Assembly (NCBI GenBank): GCA_037176705.1
Contig: CM073888.1
Coordinates: forward strand, 44,398,810-44,462,809
Origin: Molossus alvarezi
Lineage: Eukaryota > Chordata > Mammalia > Chiroptera > Molossidae
Direction: 5' to 3'
Length of the DNA stretch: 64,000 nt
Shown piece after piece: positions 11,442-20,025 of the stretch; the stretch's first letter is position 1, and each line of letters begins with the position of its first letter. The position numbers were made by a program, and so were the translations under genes. The notes beneath the pieces were generated by a model, which saw only the letters and a list, made by a program, of their open reading frames with translations, did no database searches and was not told the origin of the DNA.

Positions 11442-11944
11442 GCTTGTGTGTTATGCTTCATTATAATCAAGTTGAATCAGTCTTTTTGCAGAATAGTGGG
11501 GTACTTGGAAGCACTGGTACATCTCAAAGAAATGAGGCCATTTCTTTACAAATTCATGTCTTTATAAGATGGGGTTTTATTAAAGATAGAATTTTTCAAT
11601 CCCTCTGATGTGTGGAAAACTGCTACACAGAACCTTTTTGGATTCTGAGGAGCAAAAGGAATAAAAGTGGACTTTGCTCATCTCAGACTAGAATTTTTTA
11701 ATTAATGGAAAATTATGCTTTATATTTGAGTGCAGCTGATGCCACTGGAAATGTGTTACATGATGTGGGACTGATTGCTGCAGTTCACAGTTGTATTTTG
11801 CTGGTATTTGTCGTTGTGGCGTGGCAGCTACTTTCTGCTTTTTTAAAATCAAGTAATCGTCAATCAAGTCAATTCTCTTGCTTGCTTGGGGAAATAGCAC
11901 CCCAAACACAGTGCTGTGGGACCCTTTTGCTTGATTGTTTTAGT

Positions 11945-12110
11945 GCAGTGCTCCTCAGACGTCACTGTGCGCACGAATCACCTGTGGGCTTTTTTATAAA
12001 CTTCAGATTCTAATTCAGTGGCTCGGGTGGGGCCCAAGATTCTGCATTTTCTAACAAGCTCCAGGTGATACTGCTGCTGCTGGTCCACAGACTAACTCTG
12101 AGTAACAAGA
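11945..12110. mobile_element. MER5/Charlie-like hAT non-autonomous element
   Basis: CAGTGCTCCTCAGACGTCAC starts a unit containing AATCACCTGTGGGCTTTTT, CAGTGGCTCGGGTGGGGCCC and AAGCTCCAGGTGATACTGCT. This order is typical of ancient MER5/MER20-type hAT MITEs. Diverged. Confidence 0.65.
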
Positions 12111-12189
12111 TTTTAGAATATCTTTCTGTAAAAATTCCAAATTTAACAATTCTGAAGTGGAGGGTGAGGGTGGAATAAAATACATTGGC

Positions 12190-12545
12190 ATGTCTAAGGA
12201 CAGGTGAGTGGTTAAGTTTGTACCTTCATATAGGCAGATCTGATGATTCATGGGCTGGTGGATGCCTCCTTTATGCAAAGGTGATTTCCTCATAATGAAC
12301 AAAATAAGTGTCAACCAAAAGAGATCCAGAGTCAGGGAAGGAGGGAACAGAGTGACAAACCTCAGCGGGATGGGGAGTGGGAGGGGAGAGAAGAGATAAA
12401 CCAAAGAAGTTATATGCACATAGGCACAACCAATTCATACGGACACTAGGGGAAGGCAGGAGGGGGGTGGGAGCAGGAAGGAGGGAGTCAATGGGGGAAA
12501 AAGGGGGGCATCTGTAATAATTTCAACAATAAAAAATAAATGAAT
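12190..12545 (+). mobile_element. L1 3'UTR end with A-rich tail
   Basis: A G-rich segment ends in AATGGGGGAAAAAGGGGGGC, ATCTGTAATAATTTCAACAA and TAAAAAATAAAT. I recognise this as the 3' terminus of a bat L1 lineage. The 5' limit is approximate, and no coding part is present. Confidence 0.6.
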
Positions 12546-12554
12546 GAATAAAGA

Positions 12555-12776
12555 AAGCAATGGGAAGTCACACGGAGGGAGATGGCCACGTGAAGCCGGA
12601 GGCAGAGTTTAGAGCATCGAGTCAAGGGACACTAAGGACTGCCAGCAACCACCTAATGCCAGGGGAGGGCAGAGGACAGATTCTTACTCAGAGCCTCCAC
12701 AAGAGACCAACCTTGTTGACACCTTGATTTTAGATTTCTAGTTTCCAGAAATGTGAGAGATTACATTTCTGTTGTT

Positions 12777-12790
<14 letters not shown>
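12555..12790 (+). mobile_element. MLT1/MST-like MaLR LTR fragment
   Basis: GATGGCCACGTGAAGCCGGA, then ACACCTTGATTTTAGATTTC, TAGTTTCCAGAAATGTGAGA and a TTTCTGTTGTTTTTAAA end match the 3' half of a MaLR-type LTR. Ancient and non-coding. Confidence 0.6.
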
Positions 12791-12808
<18 letters not shown>

Positions 12809-13550
12809 AAGGTGGGTTCCTCTCTGTCTCTCTTCTACTCTTAGTAGCAAACTGATGAACAACTTATATTTGAATTCCTTGAGAATAGAGATTGTATCTT
12901 ATTGTGTTCTAGTCTTCATATTCCAGGAGCCTATCAAATTCCCAGGCACCTAATAGATGGCCAATTCGTGAATTGAATTCAATCAAATTGATTGAACTTC
13001 ATTAGAACAATATAGGGATGACCTGGTTTTATATCTTTAAAACCACTCGTTTTTCTCTTTAAAAGATCTATGTTGCTTTTCTGTACAAATGTAAATTCTT
13101 TCAGTAATTTATAACTGATCTTGTACATATATACATATGTATACATATATACATACATATATATATAATTTTTTACTTATATTCTCTTGAAATGCAACAT
13201 GAAAAAAATGTAAATACAAATTAATGGTTGTGAAGATTCAAGAACCCTAAAGCACTTTTATTCCTAGAAATACAAAACAAAATTCTAACTCCTATAAAAG
13301 GACTTCGGCAACCATTTCTTATTTAAGAAATTTATTCTAGGGATAAGAAATAAGACATTCCCAGACTCTGGGCAGATTCAAACCTGCTCTCATTTCTGAA
13401 AAGTGCAGAGTATTATTGAGTCTTCAGTAAATTATACAAATCCAAAATATTACAGTTAGCAGGTTTACATCCTAGAAGGATGTCAATAAATCACTGTATT
13501 AATCTCAGTATACATGGACAACCTCGAATGCTATTTTTTCATTATTTCCT
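12790..13550. other. Intronic AT-rich sequence with a TATACA-type simple repeat
   Basis: Contains an A-rich (CAAA)n stretch at about 12782-12810 and an ACATATATACATATGTATAC simple repeat at about 13122-13165. No exon or other element is recognised. Confidence 0.5.
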
Positions 13551-13554
13551 TTCA

Positions 13555-14700
13555 CTGTTTGGTTTTGCTTTTAACACCTTTATTGAGATAGTATTTACAT
13601 ACCATGCAGTTTACTCATTAAAAATCTACAACTAGCTTTCAGTATATTCACAGAGTTGTGTATCTATCTCCATAGTCGATTTGAGAACATTTTCATTACT
13701 CCAAAAAGCCATTTTACACCCCTTAGCCATTACTTCCCAATTTCTTTACCCCCTACCCCAAGCAACTATTCATCTACCTTCTGTCTCTGTACATTTGACT
13801 GTTCTAGACATTTCCTATAAATGGAATCATATAATGTGTGGTCTTTTGTGACGGGCTTCTTTCACTTAGCGTAATTTTTCATGGTTGATCCATGTAGCAG
13901 CATGTCTCAGTACTTCATTTCTTTCTATGGATGAACAATGTTTCATTTTGTTTATTAGTTGATGTACACTCAGATTATTTCTGCTCTTCAGCTATGATTA
14001 ATAATGTTATAAGCATTCACATACAGTTTTTGTGTGAAAGTATGTTTTTAGTTTTTGTATACATACCTAGAAATGGAATTGCGAAGTCATATGTTAACTC
14101 TGTGTTTAACTTTTGATGAACTACCAGACTCTTGCAAAGTAGCTGCAACATTTGACATTCCCATCACAGTGTATAAGGGTTTCAGTTTTTCCACATCCTC
14201 CCCAATGCTTGTTTTAGGGTCTTTTTTTTTTATTATTGTCTCCTAATGAGTATGAAGTGGTATCTCTCTGTTTTGATTTTCATTTCCCTGATGATGTTGA
14301 GAACCTTTTCATATGATTGTGAGCATATGTGTATCTTTTTTGAGAAATGTCTGTTCAGATCCACTGCCCACTTTTAATTGGGCTATTTGTCTTTTTATTA
14401 TTGTGTTCTAAAAGTTCTTTATATATTCTAGATACAAGTCCCTTATCAGATATATGATTTGCAAAAAAATTTATTTTTTTATTCTGTGGATTATCTTTTT
14501 ATTTGATCATGCCCTTTGCAGTATAAAAGTCTTCAAATTTGATGAAATCCAATGTATTTATTTTGTCTTTTGATGCCATATCAAAGAAATCAGTGCCTAA
14601 TGCAAGGTCATGAAGGTTTACTCCTGTTTTTTTCTGAGAATTTTATAGTTGTAGCTGTTCACATTTAGATCTTTGATCCTTTTTAAATTAAAATTTTTGT
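13555..14700 (-). mobile_element. L1M-lineage LINE fragment, minus orientation
   Basis: Starts with the reverse complement of an old L1 3'UTR (AACACCTTTATTGAGATAGT, then TGGAATCATATAATGTGTGG, and TTTCACTTAGCGTAATTTTT). It continues into ORF2 3' sequence in reverse (TCATTTCCCTGATGATGTTG, AGTTCTTTATATATTCTAGA, CAAATTTGATGAAATCCAAT). Old, with many stops. Confidence 0.75.
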
Positions 14701-14734
14701 TATGGTACTCTTTTAATTTATTTTTATCTTTTTT

Positions 14735-14952
14735 AATTACCATTTAAATTCAATGTTATTTTGTATTAATTTCAGGTGTACAGCATAATAGTTAACAATC
14801 ATATTCTTTACAAAGTATTTCCCCCAATATTATTAGTATTCACCTGGAACCATACTTAGTTATTACAATATTACTGACTATATTTCCTATGCTGCACTTC
14901 ACATCCCCATGACTATTTTGTAACCACCAATCTGTACTTCTCAATCTCTTCA
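14735..14952 (-). mobile_element. L1 3'UTR fragment, minus orientation, ending next to an exon
   Basis: Reads as the reverse complement of the ACACCTGAAATTAATACAAA-type L1 3' end, and ends in CTGTACTTCTCAATCTCTTC. That terminal stretch matches the 3'UTR sequence at about 2319-2345, which supports the assignment. Its inner edge lies about 24 bp before the SRGAP exon at 14977. Confidence 0.7.
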
Positions 14953-14976
14953 TATGGTGTTCTTTTAATTTACAAG

Positions 14977-15198
14977 TGCTGTGATCTTGGATACCACGCA
15001 AGTCTGAACAGAGCCCTAAGAACATATCTCTCTGCGGAGTACAACCTTGAAACCTCCAGACATGAAGGCTTAGACATAATTGAGAATGCAGTTGACAATT
15101 TGGAGCCCAGGAGCGATAAGCAGAGGTTCATGGAGATGTACCCTGCTGCCTTCTGTCCACCAATGAAGTTTGAGTTTCAGTCTCACATGGGTGATGAG
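14977..15198 (+). CDS. SRGAP1: SRGAP1 exon: late F-BAR helix segment (74 codons)
   Basis: The acceptor is TTTACAAG before 14977 and the donor is GAG|GTTAGT after 15198. The exon is 222 nt, phase 0 at both ends, and open throughout. It encodes CCDLGYHASLNRALRTYLSA, then the DIIENAVDNLEPRSDK stretch and FCPPMKFEFQSHMGDE. This is the C-terminal part of the inverse F-BAR domain of the slit-robo Rho-GAP family, which dimerises, binds curved membrane and drives filopodia-like protrusions. The protein acts under the plasma membrane downstream of Robo receptors in neuronal migration and axon guidance. Upstream exons must lie left of the window. The three paralogues are very similar here, so the choice of SRGAP1 rests mainly on the later exons. 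Confidence 0.93.
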
Positions 15199-15849
15199 GT
15201 TAGTAATTATTTTTAAACTAATGAATTGTGTCTCCACTTCCATTACGCTTCACTTGCTGTAACCCAACAGTTGTAAGAATCCCCAGTTGTCTTCTCTCTC
15301 CTGCCTTTGCATGGGATCTTAACATAGTATGATGCTAAGACCAGCCATTACTACCACCTTTTAGAGCAAGGATTAAATACACAAGTGACTACAGAGGCCA
15401 AACAGATTTAAATGCAGACTCAGTTGGGTGTAAGCACTAAACTGTCCCAAGATAGTTAGAGAGTTCTTCCTCCACCTCAAGACATTCAAATTTAAATTCA
15501 AAACAAAACATGTTGCTAGCCCAATGAAATCTATCTGAAGACTTTTCATATTCCTGATTTAAAGAAAAATAATTGTAAATGACAAGACAATGGGAGAGAG
15601 GGAGAAAAATGCAAAACAATCCTCTTTTCCCAGGGGGAGAAATTCCATTCAAACCGGTTGAGTTACAGTGGTATATTTTATCATCTTCGGACAGGAAAAC
15701 AAGAAGAGCCAATTAATGGAGTATGTTATATAACACTTGATGTCCCAGCTATGCAAAATAATGCTCATAGATTAAAAAATAATAATTTTAGCTTATTGTG
15801 GTTACAGTATGTTTTTTTGTTGTTTGTTTGTTTTTGTTTTGTTTTTTTT

Positions 15850-16079
15850 TATCCTCCCTTGAGGACATTTTTTTTTTTCCATTTTTTGTTCAGATAGAGT
15901 GAGAGGGAGAGAGAGAAACATCGACATGAAAGGGACACATCAAGTGGCTGCCTCCCGCACAACCCAACCAGAGCAGGGGGAAAACTGCAACCGAGGTACA
16001 TGCCCTTAGCGGGAACCGAACTCAGGTCTCTCTGGACCGCAGGCCGGCACTCTAACCACTGAGCCAAACCGGCCAGGGC
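15850..16079 (-). mobile_element. Ves-type SINE, copy 3 (antisense to the gene)
   Basis: Reverse complement of the Ves unit: T-rich start, CTCCCTTGAGGAC near 15853, GAGAGAGAGAAACATCGACA, GGAACCGAACTCAGG and GAGCCAAACCGGCCAGGGC at the right edge. In this orientation it gives the + strand a long pyrimidine tract ending in TTGTTCAG at 15886-15893, which resembles a splice acceptor. Confidence 0.93.
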
Positions 16080-16158
16080 TCTTTTTAAAAATAGATGTAA
16101 TTATAATACTTATGGCAGATTTCTTTAATGCCATAATTTTCTCTGAAACCCGAATGTT

Positions 16159-16232
16159 GCCCTGGTCGGTTTTTTTGTTCTATCTGAACAAAAAATGGAA
16201 AAATATCCTCGGGTAAGGATAAAAAAAAAAAA
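16159..16232 (+). mobile_element. Internally deleted Ves SINE, copy 4 (about 74 bp)
   Basis: Only the head (GCCCTGGTCGGT) and the tail (GTTCTATCTGAAC through ATCCTCGGGTAAGGAT and A-run) remain. About 170 bp of the middle, including box B, is missing. Flanking duplications GAAACCCGAATGTT (16145-16158) and GAAACCCCAAATGTT (16233-16247) bracket the short form. Confidence 0.85.
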
Positions 16233-16432
16233 GAAACCCCAAATGTTAAGACCTATATTTCTAATCTAATTTTATTTTTTCTTGATTTAATAAAATTACT
16301 TGATTAGAAATTATAAGCATTTTTATACCAATAGCACATGAATTTGACAAGTGAGTGGCTTATGCTACCCAGAGTTACGTTGCCTGAAGTGGTTGCTGTT
16401 TTAATTTTTTAGTTATGGATATGTTATACATA

Positions 16433-16559
16433 CGGGGTGGGCAAAAGTAGGTTTACGGTTATAAGTATGTGAAATAAAGTTTATTCTTGTATTATTATTT
16501 ATTAATCATTGCATTATTTTTCATGTGAATAACTGTAACCCTACTTTTGCCCCACCCTG
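16433..16559. mobile_element. Mariner-type MITE, 127 bp
   Basis: Terminal inverted repeats of about 27 bp face each other: CGGGGTGGGCAAAAGTAGG at the left and CCTACTTTTGCCCCACCCTG at the right. A TA duplication lies at 16431-16432 and 16560-16561. No transposase is encoded, so mobilisation would have needed a mariner transposase in trans. Confidence 0.9.
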
Positions 16560-16983
16560 TAGAATGATAAATATCACGGACAAGTGACTTCAATTGGGTT
16601 AATAGTTTTTACCTTTTTAAACTATTATTATTTTAATAAAATGAGTCTGTTACTTTTTTTTCCCCAATGTCCAGCGCTGCCAGGGAGAAGTAATCTCTAT
16701 GATGTTTTGGAGACTCCATGAAAGAATACTCTTCTGCAGAGAGTATTTCTAAAACAAGAAAGAGGAGGAGAAATTGTTTCTGGCACAATTTTAATATAAT
16801 TAAACGATTCTAATTTTGACCTTATGCATAACTGAGATCATAGCCAGAATATCTTTCTGACAAAAGCCTAAGAAAAGTGGCCTCTTCAAGTTGATGGTGA
16901 ATCACGTGGTTTGTCTGGTATTAGCAAGACAAGCCATGATTGAAAGATGCTAATAATAACTGTCCACATGTTTTGAGGTTTTA

Positions 16984-17130
16984 CTGTCCCAGGCAGTGTT
17001 CTAAGTGATTTATGTACATTATCTCATTTCATCCCTGCAACCACCCTGTGCCGTAGGAACTCTTACTTTCCCCCTTTTTACAGAAAGGAAAACTGAAGTT
17101 TAGTAACTTACACAGTCACCCAGGTGACTA
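16984..17130 (-). mobile_element. MIR SINE, minus orientation
   Basis: CCCAGGCAGTGTTCTAAGTG, ATTATCTCATTTCATCCCTG and TTTTTACAGAAAGGAAAACT follow the reverse complement of the MIR 3' half. Ancient. Confidence 0.75.
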
Positions 17131-17252
17131 TAACCAGTAGCTCTGCTGCCTGCCCCAGCGTTGCCTGTATGGCCCATTTGGATCATCCTTCGCCCTCTGC
17201 CCTCTGCCCCCTGCCCTCTGCCTGAAAGGCATTCAGATTTCCACGAGTGAGA

Positions 17253-17260
17253 TGACGTCA
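17253..17260. promoter_or_regulatory. Palindromic CRE-like octamer TGACGTCA
   Basis: Perfect CREB/ATF-type palindrome about 250 bp upstream of the exon at 17510. Only the motif is seen; function is not shown. Confidence 0.3.
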
Positions 17261-17509
17261 GCATCGGCGATGCTTCCTGCAGCTGCTCTTTCCAGTCACA
17301 TCCAGGCCAAGCAGCTGCATTCTGCTCTTTCCACTTCCGTAACTGGTTCATATTTAAAACTGAGGTTTCGAGGAGCCTGTTAAAAGTCAATATGTAATTG
17401 GAATCTTGGGGTCAGTGTGATTCATGCAGCATTTTAATAGGAGAACCATGCTTCTGGAGGCTGGCTTGGTGGTGTCCTGTTGTAACTGCGGCTTCTGATT
17501 CCCCACCAG

Positions 17510-17611
17510 GTGTGTCAGGTCAGCGCTCAGCAGCCAGTCCAGGCGGAGCTCATGCTCAGGTACCAGCAGCTGCAGTCCCGACTGGCCACGCTCAAAATCG
17601 AGAATGAGGAG
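17510..17611 (+). CDS. SRGAP1: SRGAP1 exon: coiled-coil segment after the F-BAR core (34 codons)
   Basis: The acceptor is CCCCACCAG before 17510 and the donor is GAG|GTGAGC after 17611. The exon is 102 nt and phase 0 at both ends. It encodes VCQVSAQQPVQAELMLRYQQ followed by LQSRLATLKIENEE, a glutamine- and leucine-rich helix in the F-BAR extension of srGAPs. It joins in frame to the exon at 14977 across a 2,311-bp intron and to the exon at 29819 across a 12.2-kb intron. Confidence 0.92.
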
Positions 17612-17821
17612 GTGAGCATGCTTTCTGCCCCACAAGTACTCTGAATCCTAGTGTCAACTGGATGACATTTGCACATGACCTAGGCATATTTAAGATTCTA
17701 AATGCAATCTCTTCATCATGCATTTTCAGCTAAATCGGGGTTCCTGAAATACTCTTTGTAGAGGATAAATGCAGATCCTGTATTCTACCATAGATGGATG
17801 CTTTATAAGAGGTTCACTGCA

Positions 17822-18074
17822 GCCCTGGCCGGTTTGGCTCAGCGGTTAGAGCGTCGGCCTGCGGTCCTGAGAGACCCGGGTTCGGTTCCCGCTAAGGGCA
17901 CGTACCTCGGTTGCAGTTTGTCCCCAGCCCTGGTCGGTTGTGCGGGTGGCAGCCACTCGATGTGTCCCTTTCACATTGATGTTTCTCTCTCTCTCTCTCT
18001 GTTCCTCTCTCTCCCTCCCACTCTACCTGAACAAAAAATGGAAAAATGTCCTCGGGTGAGGATTAAAAAAAAAA
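17822..18074 (+). mobile_element. Ves-type SINE, copy 5
   Basis: Full-length, close to the window's consensus form of the family (GCCCTGGCCGGTTTGGCTCA ... CCTCGGGTGAGGATTAAAA). Perfect 15-bp target duplication AAGAGGTTCACTGCA at 17807-17821 and 18075-18089. Confidence 0.96.
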
Positions 18075-18089
18075 AAGAGGTTCACTGCA

Positions 18090-19073
18090 TACACATGGAA
18101 TCTGTAATTCACACTAAGACTTGTTCGGATAGGTTAGCAAATTCAACATTTGTGTCCAAGTATATACAATAACGTGTGGCATGAAACTTTCCGCTAACAT
18201 ATTCCTTTAATCGTAACTTTTGAAATCAGTACTTTTTTATTTTTTGGATTCTGTCACTGTTGGTGACTGAACATGGCATTACTGAGATAGGACAAAAATC
18301 ATATCTTAAAATAATACTTACATGAGAATAGAAAACTGTTTTATTTGCTGACATTAGTGGATTTAAATGGCTAGAACATAAAATGTGAGTTATAAATACA
18401 TGTTGAGCCAGAAAGCAGTTGTACATTTCAGCTGCCTCTTTCTGAAATTAATTTAATTGGATCCATGTTCTCCTTAAATAAAAATATGAACCACAAATAT
18501 TTCTTGTATTAGTCATGGCTCTCAGCTGTAATTTATAGGAATCCAAATCAAACTTACTCATTGAAAGTTTACATACTGATCAAGTTTGCAGTAGCTGCAG
18601 TCAAAATTAAGTCAATGTTCAGGTGATGATACCAGACGTCTCTCTTTTCATCACTTTGAAGTGATATCTTCATGTGTGTTGGTAGGAGTTTCCTCCCGCC
18701 ATCCTGTACTGGGAGAGCCGGGACTGCCTGGTCCCTACAGGTTGCCATCTCACCGCTTCCAGCATTTTCATCTCTGAAACAGGCTCCCTCATTGGCCAGG
18801 CTTGTCCTGCACACTTACATCCAGGCAATGGGATCCTCTCATTGGTCAGCCCATTGTGCCCACTCATAAAGCACTTTGATTGACAGCCCCATCAGAAATA
18901 TCTATTTCTAGTGACAAATACTTCCCAAAAGTAAGGAATATGAAACAGAAAAAAAAAAAAAAAACATAATAATTCACCTTGATAAAATGAATTATCAAAA
19001 TTCACTTTAGCACTCTCTTTTATTTCAACCCCCTGGGACATTCTGAGCTATGTGAATGTGTGTTTCTATTTTT
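18090..19073. other. Intronic sequence, no gene recognised
   Basis: About 18550-18890 has a repeat-like look (CTCATTGGCCAGGCTTGTCC) that I cannot assign to a family. The rest is AT-rich with an A-run at about 18950-18964. No exon borders are seen. Confidence 0.45.
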
Positions 19074-19090
19074 AAAAAGTGATGTGTTTG

Positions 19091-19321
19091 GCCCTAGCCG
19101 GTTTGGCTCAGCGGTTAGAGTGTCAGCCTGTGGTCCACAGAGACCCGTGTTCAGTTCCCACTAAGGGCATGTACCTTGGCTGCAGTTTGTCCTTGGCCCT
19201 GGTTGGTTCTTGCGGGTGGCAGCTACTTGATGTGTCCCTTGCACATCGATGTTTCTCTCCCTCCCTCCTGCTCTATCTGAATAAAAAATGGAAAAATGTC
19301 CTCGGGTGAGGATTAAAAAAA
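19091..19321 (+). mobile_element. Ves-type SINE, copy 6
   Basis: GCCCTAGCCGGTTTGGCTCA head with several substitutions and the standard CCTCGGGTGAGG tail. Perfect 17-bp target duplication AAAAAGTGATGTGTTTG at 19074-19090 and 19322-19338. Confidence 0.95.
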
Positions 19322-19753
19322 AAAAAGTGATGTGTTTGAAGACCTGTATAGCTTGGTCAGAGCCCACTGCAGCCTTCTGGCTTCCATTCTTATTCAGGCC
19401 ACCCCTTATTCAAATATGTATTTAAGATGCAAACAATGTGATTAAGACTTTAATCTCAAGTCCCACAAATGAGCCTTTCCAAAGGAAAGCTTTGCGCCCC
19501 TTGAGGTGTGTTAGAGGTAGGATCAGGGTTTGGGCGAGGCCTCACAAAATACTCATTCAGTTCACTGGGTCCTATTGAGTATCCGGTGTGTATGTGACTT
19601 GCACTTTCTTTCATGTGTGTCCTCCTGCTGTTTTATTTGGAAACATTCTCTAAACTCTAGGAAAATACTGTGTTCTACACAAGGTCAAAACTGGCAGCCC
19701 ACAGACCTGTTTCACTTGGCTTCCACAGTTCTGGCCTGTTAAAAACAGGGAAG

Positions 19754-19905
19754 AGCCATGGCCGGTCAGGCTCAGTGGATAGAGCACAAGCCCTTGCAAG
19801 GAAGGGTCGTCAGTTCAATTCCTGGTCAAAGGCACCTACCTGGGTTGCAGGTTCAATTCCTGCCCCAGGAGGAGGCAACCAATTGATGTGTCTCTCTCTT
19901 GCCCA

Positions 19906-19945
<40 letters not shown>

Positions 19946-20013
19946 CCCCCCCTTTCCACTCTCTCTAAAGATCAATAGAAAAAATACTCTCAGGTGGGGA
20001 TTAAAAACAAAAC
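19754..20013 (+). mobile_element. tRNA-derived SINE variant with two box B-like motifs
   Basis: The head is GCCATGGCCGGTCAGGCTCA. GTTCAATTCC occurs twice, at 19813-19822 and 19851-19860. A (CT)n tract follows at about 19909-19942, then CTCAGGTGGGGATTAAAA. Perfect duplication AAAACAGGGAAG at 19742-19753 and 20014-20025. This form combines a Ves-like tail with a different head. Confidence 0.9.
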
Positions 20014-20025
20014 AAAACAGGGAAG

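Noticed and set aside
17822..17920. tRNA-like box A and box B
   Set aside because: Part of a SINE head without a tRNA fold and with an A-rich tail, flanked by target duplications; not a tRNA gene.
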